Assembly: GCA_021740225.1 (NCBI GenBank)
Contig: JAIPAF010000003.1
Span: 1 to 37,330 of the forward strand
Source of the DNA: Bacteroidales bacterium
GTDB taxonomy: Bacteria; Bacteroidota; Bacteroidia; Bacteroidales; UBA12077
Direction of reading: 5' to 3'
DNA: 37,330 nucleotides
The first letter of the stretch is position 1; the number at the start of each line of letters is the position of its first letter. Made by a program: the position numbers and the translations under genes. The notes beneath the pieces are model-generated. The model saw nothing but the letters and a program-made list of their open reading frames with translations. It was not told the DNA's origin and did no database searches. Positions 1 through 7,855 of the stretch are shown piece by piece.

Positions 1-51
1 ATTCTAAAAGGTGATTTATAACAGGTTGATAATTCTAAAAAGAATTTGATA

Positions 52-75
52 AATTTACCCTCCCGGTAAGAATAA
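52..75. repeat. Small stem-loop motif, TTACC-CTCCC-GGTAA, upstream of the Kbl-like gene
   Basis: Positions 55-59 (TTACC) and 65-69 (GGTAA) form a perfect 5-bp stem with a 5-nt loop. The flanks AATTTACCCT (52-61) and CGGTAAGAATAA (64-75) both recur at 15093-15144, upstream of the export operon, where the loop is longer. A second inverted repeat lies just before it (AATTCT at 31-36, AGAATT at 41-46). The role is unknown: it could be a protein-binding site, a leader structure or a dispersed intergenic repeat. Confidence 0.4.
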
Positions 76-135
76 GGGAAAATCCAAATAAAAATAAATT
101 AATAAATGTTGTAAAAATATAATAATAAACTAATT

Positions 136-144
136 AAAGGAGGT
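136..144 (+). promoter_or_regulatory. Strong Shine-Dalgarno site for the Kbl-like gene
   Basis: AAAGGAGGT lies 3 nt before the ATG at 148. Such a full anti-SD match is uncommon in this window and fixes the start codon of the gene. Confidence 0.75.
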
Positions 145-147
145 AAT

Positions 148-1371
148 ATGGCACTCAATAAATTAAACGGCATTCTCTATAACAATGTTAAACAGCTTGA
201 AGAAGAGGGAAGGGCAAAAGGAAAAGAGAAAGTCATCACCGGGATCATCAGGCCGAAAGACGGGAGAGGAACCCGGTATATTCTGGAAGGTTATGGCAAT
301 AAGGAATTTGTCAGGATGAACTCAAACGCCTACCTGGGATTGTCGCTTCGAAGCGACATGATTGAAACCGAAGAGCAGGGAGCGAGAGAATTCGGCGTAG
401 GTCCCGGGGCAGTACGATTCATCAACGGAACCTACAAATCTCACATAGAATTGGAAAAGCGACTTGCAGAATTTCATTCACGAGAGGAAGGGATGATTTT
501 CAGTTCGGCTTACGCCACCAGCCTGGGCGTGATCTATCCACTAACAACAAAAGAAACCATTCTGATCAGCGATGAGCTCAATCACAACTGCATCATCAAT
601 GCCATCCGGCTTAGCAAACCGGCAGGCAAAGAAATCTACTCACACAACAACATGGATGAGCTGGAAAATGCTCTTGAGCAAAGTGTCGGAAAAGGCAAAC
701 GGGTCCTGGTTGTTACCGACGGTATCTTCAGTATGCGCGGTGACCATGCGCCCCTGGATAAACTGGTGGAATTGTGCGAAAAATACAATGACCGGTTCGA
801 GGAAGGGGTCATCTCTGTTGTTGACGATTCCCACGGCGTTGGAGCATTCGGAGCATCCGGCAGAGGCGTGGAAGAATATACCGGAACAAAGGTAGATATA
901 TTGATCGGTACACTTGGAAAAGCATTTGGTGTTAACGGCGGATATGTGGTTTCCTCATCCGATGTAATCACCTACCTGAGGGAAACAGCTCCCACCTATG
1001 TTTACTCCAATCCCATTACAGTTTCAGAAACAGAAGCAGCCAAAAAAGCCCTCGATATAGTTGACTCGGAAGAGGGAAAGAAAATATTGGAACACCTCAG
1101 GGCAATGACCAAGCGTTTCGAAAACGGCTTGAAAGATGCCGGTTTTGAGACGATTGAAGGCGAACATCCGGTAGTTCCATTAATGGTAAGGGATACCCAA
1201 AAAACCAAAAAGATGGTAGCCTACCTGAATGAAAACGGGATTCTGGCCACCGGCTTAAGCTATCCGGTAGTGCCCATAGGCGATGAAGAAATCCGGTTCC
1301 AGATTGCAGCCGACCATACGGAAAAAGATATCGATTATGTGTTGAATGTTTTGAAGAATTATATGGGATAA
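148..1371 (+). CDS. kbl: Kbl-like alpha-oxoamine synthase (glycine C-acetyltransferase / 2-amino-3-ketobutyrate CoA ligase family), PLP-dependent
   Basis: This is a 407-aa fold-type I PLP enzyme of the alpha-oxoamine synthase family (Kbl, BioF, serine palmitoyltransferase, HemA). Visible family motifs are a GAVRFINGT substrate-site segment, DELNHNCIINAIRLSK, VTDGIFSMRGD, the PLP-contacting DDSHGVGAFG, and GTLGKAFG with the Schiff-base lysine at about K258. Residue patterns fit Kbl best: it would cleave 2-amino-3-ketobutyrate with CoA to glycine and acetyl-CoA in threonine breakdown, or run the reverse, in the cytoplasm. No threonine dehydrogenase gene is adjacent, so BioF-like or sphingolipid-related activity is not excluded. 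Length matches the family (about 400 aa). The start is fixed by the strong Shine-Dalgarno site just upstream. A decayed toxin-antitoxin module begins directly after the stop codon. Confidence 0.8.
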   Translation: MALNKLNGILYNNVKQLEEEGRAKGKEKVITGIIRPKDGRGTRYILEGYGNKEFVRMNSNAYLGLSLRSDMIETEEQGAREFGVGPGAVRFINGTYKSHIELEKRLAEFHSREEGMIFSSAYATSLGVIYPLTTKETILISDELNHNCIINAIRLSKPAGKEIYSHNNMDELENALEQSVGKGKRVLVVTDGIFSMRGDHAPLDKLVELCEKYNDRFEEGVISVVDDSHGVGAFGASGRGVEEYTGTKVDILIGTLGKAFGVNGGYVVSSSDVITYLRETAPTYVYSNPITVSETEAAKKALDIVDSEEGKKILEHLRAMTKRFENGLKDAGFETIEGEHPVVPLMVRDTQKTKKMVAYLNENGILATGLSYPVVPIGDEEIRFQIAADHTEKDIDYVLNVLKNYMG

Positions 1372-1379
1372 TTCTGAAC

Positions 1380-1532
1380 CATGTTAACAGTAAAAATGAT
1401 GTTGATGAATGGAATAATCTCACATCTACCCAGCAAAAAGGATTAAAGGAAAGTCATAAACAATTGGATAATAATGAAGGGATATCGCATAATCAGGTGA
1501 TGGAAAATAGTAGAAAAAAGTATAATGGCTGA
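1380..1532 (+). pseudogene. 5'-truncated antitoxin remnant of a RelBE/ParDE-type module
   Basis: The reading frame ending at TGA 1530-1532 encodes a C-terminal antitoxin segment including DEWNNLTSTQQKGLKESHKQ and ISHNQVMENSRKKY. This pattern (aspartate-tryptophan, a QQ-containing helix, then a His-x-x-Val-Met motif) is typical of small Bacteroidota antitoxins encoded before RelE/ParE toxins. No ATG/GTG/TTG start lies in this frame between the upstream gene and this segment, and the frame runs backward into the 3' end of the Kbl-like gene, so the N-terminal part (probably about 20-30 residues) is missing. Its stop overlaps the start of the following toxin remnant by 8 nt, as in intact modules. 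Confidence 0.6.
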
Positions 1533-1819
1533 AATAATATGGGGCCCCTCTTGCTAAAGAAGATCTGGAAAACATCCCCTACCTTAATGATAAATGGAGT
1601 GCTCGAACAGTCATTCAATTTCTTGATAAGATAGATCATATTACCCATCAAATCAAAACTAATCCATATCAATATCCGCACATCAATAAAGATTTGGGAA
1701 TTCGTAAATGTGTTATTACAAAACACAATATCCTCTTTTACCGGATCTATAATAACAATATTGAAGTTTTACGGGTATATGATGTCAGGCAAAATCCAAA
1801 TGATTTAAAGTTCAAATAA
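1525..1819 (+). pseudogene. Frameshifted RelE/ParE-family toxin
   Basis: From ATG 1525 the frame reads MAEIIWGPSC and hits TAA at 1555. Shifting by one base at the G run 1541-1544 restores a continuous toxin sequence: APLAKEDLENIPYLNDKW, then LDKIDHI, LGIRKCVITKHNILFYRIY, and IEVLRVYDVRQNP to the stop at 1817-1819. This is the complete small alpha/beta RelE/ParE fold (about 97 aa), including the conserved Y-R-I and RVYDxRQ-P segments near the C-terminus. Removal of one G would repair it, so the lesion is a single-base insertion, or an assembly or sequencing error. With the truncated antitoxin before it, real decay is more likely, since a live toxin without antitoxin would be harmful. Confidence 0.7.
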
Positions 1820-1859
1820 ACTCATTATAAAACCTTTTCTTTAGTTTTATGCAAATGTC

Positions 1860-1867
1860 TATATTTG
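1860..1867 (+). promoter_or_regulatory. Bacteroidota-type -7 promoter element for gltX
   Basis: TATATTTG is an exact match to TAnnTTTG, the -7 element used by the primary sigma factor of Bacteroidota. A T-rich stretch at 1835-1838 is placed about right for the weaker -33 TTTG element. The predicted transcript start is near 1874, just before ATG 1892. This argues against translation from the in-frame TTG at 1865, which lies inside the element. Confidence 0.55.
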
Positions 1868-1891
1868 CGCATAAAACAAAAAACAAATGAT

Positions 1892-3436
1892 ATGGCTCAA
1901 TCAGATATAAGGGTACGTTTTGCACCGAGTCCCACGGGACCACTTCATATGGGCGGAGTAAGAACTGCACTGTATAATTACTTGTTTGCGCGAAAACATA
2001 AAGGAACATTTGTTCTCAGAGTCGAGGATACCGATAGAACCCGTTATGTAGAGGGTGCAGAACAATACATCATAGATGCACTGAACTGGTGTGGACTCAG
2101 TTATGACGAGGGTGTGGATAAAGGCGGCGACTACGGCCCTTACAGGCAATCAGAACGCAGCATGCTTTACCGGCAATATGCGGAAAAGATGGTGCAGGAA
2201 GGAACCGCCTACTATGCCTTTGATACAAGTGAAGAACTGGAAGCCATGCGGGAAAGACTTAAACAGCAGAAAAGCGACATCCAGCAATACAACGCAGTAA
2301 CCCGTGGCGACATGAGAAATTCACTCACGCTTTCCCGGGAAGAAGTCAATGAATTGATCAATAAAAATGAGCCATATGTGATCCGATTCAAAATGCCGGA
2401 AGATCAGCACATTGCGGTCAATGACCTGATCCGTGGCGAAGTGGAGGTAAACACCAATCAGCTTGACGATAAAATACTGTTCAAATCCGACGGCATGCCT
2501 ACTTATCATCTGGCCAATGTGGTAGACGATCGTGAGATGAAGATCAGCCATGTGATCCGTGGCGAAGAATGGCTGCCCTCCCTCCCGCTCCATTTTTTAC
2601 TTTACGAAGCGCTCGGATGGAAAGAGGAGATGCCCGTTTTTGCTCATTTGCCGTTAATATTAAACCCCAGTGGTAAAGGGAAGCTCAGCAAACGCGACGG
2701 GAAAAAACAGGGATTCCCTGTTTTTCCCATGCAATGGACAGATCCTGAAACCGGCGAAACATTCAAAGGATATAAGGAATGGGGATACCTGCCTGAGGCA
2801 TTTATCAACATCCTGGCCTTTCTGGGATGGAATCCCGGCACCGATCGCGAGCTCTATACACTTGACGAGCTGATAGAAGCCTTCGAACTGGAAAAGGTTG
2901 GCAAAGCAGGGTCTAAGTTCGATCCGGACAAAGCCAAATGGTTCAACCATCAATACCTGATGAAAAAGTCGGACAATGAGCTGGCCATGCTTTTCATGCC
3001 CGTATTAAAAAAGAAAGGATATGAACCTCCCTTTGAATTTGTCAGGGAAGTCTGCAGTCTTGTGAAGGAAAGGGTTTACCTCATTAATGAAATATGGGAT
3101 CACTCGTTCTTCTTCTTTCAACCTCCCGAGAAATACGATCAAAAGATGGTTAAAAAGAAATGGAAGGAACACACCCCGGAATTGCTGAATGAACTCAAGG
3201 AAAGACTAAAAGCCCTGGATGAATTTCAAGCAGATATCATCAAGGATACAGTAAAGAAGCTCACCCAGGAAAAAGAAGTGGGTATGGGACAGGTCATGCT
3301 GCCCCTGCGCATTTCCCTTGTAGGAACAGGAATGGGACCGGACGTAGCCAAGATCATAGAAATGATCGGCAAAGAAGAAACGATCAGGAGGATAGAGAAG
3401 GCGGTGGAAAATATTAACACAGGGAATGCTTCTTAA
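1892..3436 (+). CDS. gltX: Glutamate--tRNA ligase
   Basis: This is a cytoplasmic class I aminoacyl-tRNA synthetase that charges tRNA-Glu with glutamate using ATP. From ATG 1892 it has 514 aa. The N-terminal Rossmann domain opens with RFAPSPTGPLHMGG, the HIGH-box variant at residues 19-22. The second ATP-binding signature is KLSKR at about 264-268. The length and the alpha-helical C-terminal anticodon-binding half (after about residue 340) fit bacterial GluRS. An in-frame TTG at 1865 would add nine residues, but it lies within a good -7 promoter element, so ATG 1892 is preferred. A separate glnS gene at 4998-6773 means the GatCAB transamidation route is not needed for Gln-tRNA. The downstream 271 bp hold no convincing gene. 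Confidence 0.95.
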   Translation: MAQSDIRVRFAPSPTGPLHMGGVRTALYNYLFARKHKGTFVLRVEDTDRTRYVEGAEQYIIDALNWCGLSYDEGVDKGGDYGPYRQSERSMLYRQYAEKMVQEGTAYYAFDTSEELEAMRERLKQQKSDIQQYNAVTRGDMRNSLTLSREEVNELINKNEPYVIRFKMPEDQHIAVNDLIRGEVEVNTNQLDDKILFKSDGMPTYHLANVVDDREMKISHVIRGEEWLPSLPLHFLLYEALGWKEEMPVFAHLPLILNPSGKGKLSKRDGKKQGFPVFPMQWTDPETGETFKGYKEWGYLPEAFINILAFLGWNPGTDRELYTLDELIEAFELEKVGKAGSKFDPDKAKWFNHQYLMKKSDNELAMLFMPVLKKKGYEPPFEFVREVCSLVKERVYLINEIWDHSFFFFQPPEKYDQKMVKKKWKEHTPELLNELKERLKALDEFQADIIKDTVKKLTQEKEVGMGQVMLPLRISLVGTGMGPDVAKIIEMIGKEETIRRIEKAVENINTGNAS

Positions 3437-3628
3437 GGAGGATTTTGCTGGAAAAGCATACAATCAAGGAGGTAAACATTCATTAGCTTAACAGTTTATT
3501 AAAGGCTTGAATTTCAAATATATTTATATGCCAATTCAAAAACGCTGCCTGTATCATGCAAAATATAAATGATGCAAAAGTAGGGATTGAATGCATAAAA
3601 CCTTGTTAAATCTTTTCCAAAAATAAAT

Positions 3629-3682
3629 CATATTTAAAAATTTTGGCTTAATTTTTGAACCATATTTAAAAATTTTGGCTTA
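3629..3682 (+). repeat. Two exact 22-bp direct repeats before the DUF4143 ATPase gene
   Basis: The 22-mer beginning CATATTTAAAAATTTTGG and ending CTTA occurs at 3629-3650 and again at 3661-3682, a 32-bp period (about three helical turns). The second copy ends 25 bp before ATG 3708. Each copy holds AAATTTTG, one mismatch from the TAnnTTTG -7 element. The repeats may therefore be tandem promoters or operators for the downstream gene. Most of the remainder of 3437-3707 is AT-rich with no gene that I can support. Confidence 0.6.
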
Positions 3683-3707
3683 GCCTTTCAACAAATAAAA
3701 TATTATC

Positions 3708-4841
3708 ATGTATTCTAGAGATATAGAACTTCTAATCAAGAAATATTTAAACAGTAAGGAAATCATCATCATCTATGGTGCTCGCCAAACGGGTAAAACT
3801 ACCCTGTTAAACAAAATGTTCTCTGGTGATCAAGATGCATTGATCCTCAATTGCGAAAGGCCCGATATAAAAGATGTATTGGAAAATATGGATCTCAGCC
3901 AATATCGCTTATTATTCCGGAACAAAAAAGTGATTGCCCTTGATGAGGCCCAAACAATACAAAATATAGGCAAAATCCTGAAAATAATATATGATTCTCC
4001 TGAATTTAATCATAAGATCATTGCAACAGGTTCAAGTAGTTTTGATCTTGCCGGTAAGATTTCTGAACCCCTAACCGGAAGGAACATCAAATTCAGGATA
4101 TTTCAGTTATCATATAATGAAATTGCTGAAAACAAATCATGGTTGTGGTGCATGGAAAATATGGAAGAACTCCTAATATACGGATCTTATCCTGGTATAA
4201 TAGACAAACCAATAACAGAAAAAGAATTAATGCTTAGCAACTTAGCCTCCGATTATTTGTATAAGGACATATTTGAACTGGAACAGATCAGAAATCATAG
4301 TATTTTGAGAAAGCTGGTCAAAGCCCTTTCCTGGCAAATCGGTTCGCAGGTGTCATACAATGAAATTGCCAATATGATTGGTACTTCAATGAAAACGGTT
4401 GAAAAATATATTGACCTTCTTGAAAAATCATTTGTGGTATTCGGACTATCATCATTTAACAAAAACCTGCGGAATGAAATAAAAAAAAGCAGGAAGTACT
4501 ATTTTTACGACAATGGTATAAGAAATGCCGCGATAAGCAACTTTTCATCTCTTACAAACAGACAGGACAAAGGTGCTTTATGGGAAAATTTTTGCATGAG
4601 CGAAAGAATAAAATACAATTCAATCCATAATCCTTTGGTAAATGTATTCTTTTGGAGAACTTACGACGGTGGGGAGATTGATTTGGTTGAAGAAAAAAAT
4701 GAAAGGATATATGCATTCGAATTCAAATATAACCCGAAATCAAAAGTTAAAATTCCGAAAAGTTTTGTCAATGCATACCATCCTCAATTGTCCCAAGTGG
4801 TTGCTTTGGAAAATGTTCATGAATTTCTGTTGAAGAGCTAA
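3708..4841 (+). CDS. AAA_14 ATPase with C-terminal DUF4143 domain
   Basis: This 377-aa protein belongs to the prokaryotic AAA_14/DUF4143 family, common in Bacteroidota and archaea and of unsettled function. The N-terminal P-loop ATPase has Walker A GARQTGKTT (about residues 24-32), Walker B VIALDEAQ, and the sensor-like IATGSSSFDL. A winged-helix-like middle follows (SYNEIANMIGTSMKTVEKYI), where binding to DNA is plausible. The C-terminus has FFWRTYDGGEIDLVEE and YAFEFKYN, which resemble the D...ExK core of PD-(D/E)xK nuclease folds seen in DUF4143 proteins. It stands alone between gltX and the convergent glnS, with its own upstream repeats. Its base composition is more AT-rich than the flanking housekeeping genes, which suggests transfer. 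Confidence 0.85.
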   Translation: MYSRDIELLIKKYLNSKEIIIIYGARQTGKTTLLNKMFSGDQDALILNCERPDIKDVLENMDLSQYRLLFRNKKVIALDEAQTIQNIGKILKIIYDSPEFNHKIIATGSSSFDLAGKISEPLTGRNIKFRIFQLSYNEIAENKSWLWCMENMEELLIYGSYPGIIDKPITEKELMLSNLASDYLYKDIFELEQIRNHSILRKLVKALSWQIGSQVSYNEIANMIGTSMKTVEKYIDLLEKSFVVFGLSSFNKNLRNEIKKSRKYYFYDNGIRNAAISNFSSLTNRQDKGALWENFCMSERIKYNSIHNPLVNVFFWRTYDGGEIDLVEEKNERIYAFEFKYNPKSKVKIPKSFVNAYHPQLSQVVALENVHEFLLKS

Positions 4842-4877
4842 ATGAATGAATCCATTTTCCTCCAGGCTTTATTACCG

Positions 4878-4929
4878 ACGATTTAAATCCCGGGACCAAT
4901 GATAATATGGACCTCGGTGGATAAATCGT
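4878..4929. repeat. Imperfect palindromic intergenic element, part 1
   Basis: ACGATTTAAATCC (4878-4890) faces GGATAAATCGT (4919-4929), and an inner pair CCGGGACC / GGACCTCGG continues the imperfect stem around an AT-rich loop. It lies between the convergent DUF4143 and glnS genes. It could be a bidirectional terminator or a REP/MITE-like repeat. It lacks a terminal T run. Confidence 0.45.
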
Positions 4930-4957
4930 ATCACTGGCTTGCGATATTTCCCCGTAA

Positions 4958-4988
4958 TTGTAGAGAAGTAGGCCGTACGTCCCTACAA
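4958..4988. repeat. Imperfect palindromic intergenic element, part 2
   Basis: TTGTAGAGAAGTAGGCC at the left reads nearly the same as the reverse complement of the right half, which begins TTGTAGGGACGTACGGCC. The 31-bp block can fold into a GC-rich hairpin just beyond the glnS stop codon, so it could terminate glnS transcription. The hairpin and the preceding palindrome are only 29 bp apart and may form one element. Confidence 0.45.
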
Positions 4989-4997
4989 GACTATATT

Positions 4998-6773
4998 TTA
5001 TTTATTCTTCTGTTTGTTTTTCTGCTTTTTGGGTTGCTGTTTCTGTTGTTTTGCAATCTTGGCCCAGGTATCCTTCAGGGTAACGGTGCGGTTGAAAACA
5101 AGCTTTTTGTGGGGATCACAGTATCGGTCCACACAGAAGTAACCTTTGCGTTCAAACTGGAACTTATCCTCCGGTTTGGCATCTTTAATAAAAGGCTCCA
5201 GCATGCAATTTTCCAATATGTGAAGGGAATCGGGATTAAGATTTGCCCTGAAATCCTTTCTTTCTTCGTCTACTTTATCCGGATCTTCGGTCATGAAAAG
5301 CCGGTCGTACTGGCGTACCTCAACCGGTATGGCATGCTTTGCCGAAACCCAGTGCAGTGTTCCTTTAACTTTTCGGCCGTCAGGTGATTGACCTCCCCGG
5401 GATGACGGATCATAAGTACACCGAATTTCTGTAATTTCCCCGGATGCATCTTTTACAACATCTTCGCAGGTGATGAAATAAGCATAACGTAATCTTACTT
5501 CCCGGCCTGGTGCCAGACGGAAGAACTTTTTAGGCGGCTCTTCCATAAAATCATTGCGTTCGATGAAAATTTCACGGGAGAAAGGCACCTCTCTTTTTCC
5601 CATGCTTTCATCTTCGGGATTGTTCACAGCATCAAGCTCTTCTTCCTCATTCTCGGGGTAGTTGGTGATGACTACCTTTACCGGATCAAGAACACCCATC
5701 ACCCGCTGGGCTTTTTTATTAAGGTCTTCCCTAAGGCTGTTTTCAAGAAGCGCCATGTCAATGATATTATCTCGCTTGGCAATCCCCACTCTTTCAGAAA
5801 AATCCCGGATAGAAGCCGGAGTATATCCTCTTCTCCGTAAACCTGAAATGGTAGGCATTCTGGGATCGTCCCAGCCATCCACTGTACCATCTTCAACCAG
5901 TTGCAGCAGTTTCCTCTTGCTCATTACGGTATAACCCAGGTTCAGCCGGGCAAATTCTATTTGCCTCGGCCGGTAATCCCCTTCGGCAATATGATCAAGC
6001 AACCAGTCGTAAAGCGGCCGATGTACTTCAAATTCCATAGTGCACAAACTGTGAGTAATGCCTTCAATATAATCACACTGACCATGCGCCATATCATACA
6101 TGGGATAAATACACCACTCATCCCCGGTCCGGGGATGAGCCATGTGCCTGATCCTGTATAAAACCGGATCGCGCAGATGCATATTGGGCGAGCTCATATC
6201 AATTTTGGCCCTCAGCTGATAACGCCCCTCCGGAAATTCTCCTTCTTTCATTCGCCGGAAAAGATCCAGGTTCTCCTCAACCGGACGATCCCTATAAGGA
6301 CTTTCTTTGCCCGGCTCAGTAGGTGTGCCCCGGGAATTTTTGATCTCATCGGGAGTCATCTCACAAACAAAAGCCTTCCCCTGCTTGATCAGTTTTTCGG
6401 CAAATTCATACAGCCTCTCAAAATAATCGGAAGCATAATACTCTCTCCCCTCCCAGTCGAATCCAAGCCAATGAATGTCTTCCTTAATTGAATCAATATA
6501 TACCTGTTCCTCTTTCAAAGGATTGGTATCGTCAAAACGAAGATTGGTCTTCCCGTTATATTTCCCGGCCAGGCCAAAATTCAGACAAATGGATTTGGCA
6601 TGTCCTATATGTAAAAATCCGTTCGGTTCGGGGGGGAAACGGGTGTGGATCCGCCCTCCGTTTTTGTTTTTACTCAAATCTTCCTCAATGATCTGTTCTA
6701 TAAAATTCAAGGATTTCTTTTTTCCTTCCTCGTTTTTTTCATTATTTGCCATGAGCTCAAAAGGTTTATTCAT
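4998..6773 (-). CDS. glnS: Glutamine--tRNA ligase
   Basis: This is a cytoplasmic class I synthetase that attaches glutamine to tRNA-Gln. It has 591 aa, longer than the roughly 554 aa of E. coli GlnRS. The ATP-binding signatures are [12 protein letters not shown] (HIGH at residues 55-58) and VMSKR (283-287, replacing KMSKR). The C-terminal half carries the beta-barrel anticodon-binding region, for example [11 protein letters not shown]. The protein ends in a lysine/glutamine-rich tail, [17 protein letters not shown], beyond the usual end of the fold. The start may be 6773 or an internal ATG at 6752 (MANNEK); neither has a clear Shine-Dalgarno site. It diverges from folB across 141 bp. Confidence 0.95.
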   Translation of the reverse strand: MNKPFELMANNEKNEEGKKKSLNFIEQIIEEDLSKNKNGGRIHTRFPPEPNGFLHIGHAKSICLNFGLAGKYNGKTNLRFDDTNPLKEEQVYIDSIKEDIHWLGFDWEGREYYASDYFERLYEFAEKLIKQGKAFVCEMTPDEIKNSRGTPTEPGKESPYRDRPVEENLDLFRRMKEGEFPEGRYQLRAKIDMSSPNMHLRDPVLYRIRHMAHPRTGDEWCIYPMYDMAHGQCDYIEGITHSLCTMEFEVHRPLYDWLLDHIAEGDYRPRQIEFARLNLGYTVMSKRKLLQLVEDGTVDGWDDPRMPTISGLRRRGYTPASIRDFSERVGIAKRDNIIDMALLENSLREDLNKKAQRVMGVLDPVKVVITNYPENEEEELDAVNNPEDESMGKREVPFSREIFIERNDFMEEPPKKFFRLAPGREVRLRYAYFITCEDVVKDASGEITEIRCTYDPSSRGGQSPDGRKVKGTLHWVSAKHAIPVEVRQYDRLFMTEDPDKVDEERKDFRANLNPDSLHILENCMLEPFIKDAKPEDKFQFERKGYFCVDRYCDPHKKLVFNRTVTLKDTWAKIAKQQKQQPKKQKNKQKNK

Positions 6774-6830
6774 TCACCCGATAAGTAACTGTAGAAACAA
6801 AATGGTACTTAACGACCAAAAAAAGAATGT

Positions 6831-6838
6831 TAATTTTG
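6831..6838 (+). promoter_or_regulatory. Candidate -7 element upstream of folB
   Basis: TAATTTTG matches TAnnTTTG exactly and lies about 76 bp before ATG 6915 in the glnS/folB divergent region. No good -33 TTTG is visible at the expected distance, so this is a tentative call. Confidence 0.35.
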
Positions 6839-6914
6839 TATCCAGTCGTACAAAAATATTTGATTTTATTGAATAAATCATTTACAGCATTATAAATCTT
6901 AATAATTTTTAGTT

Positions 6915-7265
6915 ATGGGAATGATTCAGCTCGAAGACATGGAATTTTACGCATTTCACGGTCATTTTAAAGAAGAACAGATCGTGGGAAACCGCTTTCT
7001 GGTGAACCTGACCATTCATACGGCCATGAAAAAACCGGCACAAAGTGATAACCTGAAAGACGCACTCAACTATCAAACCGCCTATGAAATCGTTAAAAAG
7101 GAGATGGAAGAAAAGTCGCACTTGCTGGAGCACATCGCAGGCCGGATCCTGGATATGCTCTACCATCATTTTGATACCATTGAAAAAGCTACGATCAAAG
7201 TATCAAAAATGAATCCTCCAACGGGAGGAAAAATGAAATGCGTGAGCGTAACCCTGGAGAAATAG
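6915..7265 (+). CDS. folB: Dihydroneopterin aldolase
   Basis: This 116-aa protein is a FolB-type aldolase of folate biosynthesis, converting 7,8-dihydroneopterin to 6-hydroxymethyl-dihydropterin and glycolaldehyde. Recognisable features are the opening IQLEDMEFYAFHGHF, with the glutamate and tyrosine pattern of the family, the central DALNYQTAYEIVKKEM with the usual LNY, the helix LLEHIAGRILDML, and the C-terminal pterin-site segment VSKMNPPTGG. The length is normal for this tunnelling-fold octameric enzyme. ATG 6915 or 6921 could start it. No other folate genes are adjacent. Confidence 0.9.
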   Translation: MGMIQLEDMEFYAFHGHFKEEQIVGNRFLVNLTIHTAMKKPAQSDNLKDALNYQTAYEIVKKEMEEKSHLLEHIAGRILDMLYHHFDTIEKATIKVSKMNPPTGGKMKCVSVTLEK

Positions 7266-7396
7266 TCTGATCAAAAAAGCTTCACGGGAATTGTGGTTTT
7301 TGTTAACATGGCATCTTAGCATATGAGTAGGAAAGGAAAGCCCTGAATAAATACAATGAACTAAAAGCAGGATTAGATAAAGCATAACTGTGTAGC

Positions 7397-7426
7397 TTGA
7401 CAGTTCGATATATTTTTCGTATCTTG
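7397..7426 (+). promoter_or_regulatory. Candidate promoter for the Mth938-like gene
   Basis: TTGA at about 7397-7400 and TATCTTG at 7420-7426 are separated by 19 bp, close to the Bacteroidota TTTG / TAnnTTTG arrangement with one mismatch in each element. They lie 30 bp before ATG 7456. The preceding part of the 190-bp gap after folB shows nothing else I can support. Confidence 0.4.
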
Positions 7427-7455
7427 TCTCCCTTTAATTAAATCGGTAGTTTATT

Positions 7456-7800
7456 ATGATTCAAGAATATGGTTTTGGGAAGATGGTTATTAACGGGGAA
7501 ACTTATGAACAGGACCTTATCATCACTAAAGATAAAGTCATACCGGACTGGTGGCGCAAAAAAGGCCACCAACTCCAGCTTGATGACCTCGAAGAAGTTC
7601 TGGAAAATTATAAGCCAGAAGTATTGGTTGTAGGGAAAGGCCAATTCGGCATGATGAGTATTGACAATAACATAACAAATTATTTACATGAGCACAATAT
7701 CTCCTTACAACACAAAAAAACCGGGAAAGCAGTTCAGATTTTCAACAAATTGTATCATGAAGGGAAAAACGTAGTCGGAGCCTTTCACCTCACCTGTTGA
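7456..7800 (+). CDS. Mth938-like domain-containing protein (DUF498 family)
   Basis: This 114-aa single-domain protein matches the Mth938/DUF498 family, also seen in eukaryotic NDUFAF3 and AAMDC. It shows the opening FGKMVINGETYEQDLIITKD, the W-W motif (PDWWRKKGHQL), EVLVVGKGQFGMM, and the C-terminal half with KTGKAVQIFNKL and NVVGAFHLTC. The bacterial members have no assigned biochemical role; many are predicted cytoplasmic proteins. The gene precedes a small outer-membrane protein gene by 55 bp, and may be co-transcribed with it. Confidence 0.8.
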   Translation: MIQEYGFGKMVINGETYEQDLIITKDKVIPDWWRKKGHQLQLDDLEEVLENYKPEVLVVGKGQFGMMSIDNNITNYLHEHNISLQHKKTGKAVQIFNKLYHEGKNVVGAFHLTC

Positions 7801-7855
7801 TGAGAAAAAAATCCCATAGCAATTTGTCTTTTTTTTATCACTTTCAAACGGGGTT

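Noticed and set aside
1865-1891. Upstream TTG start for gltX adding nine residues
   Set aside because: The TTG lies in the TATATTTG promoter element, and ATG 1892 gives the standard GluRS N-terminus.
3437-3520. Short TTG-started open frame after a GGAGG word downstream of gltX
   Set aside because: It would encode only about a dozen residues and shows no recognisable feature.
4899-5387. Plus-strand open frame of 162 codons overlapping the end of glnS
   Set aside because: It is antisense to a clearly conserved synthetase and shows no family motif.
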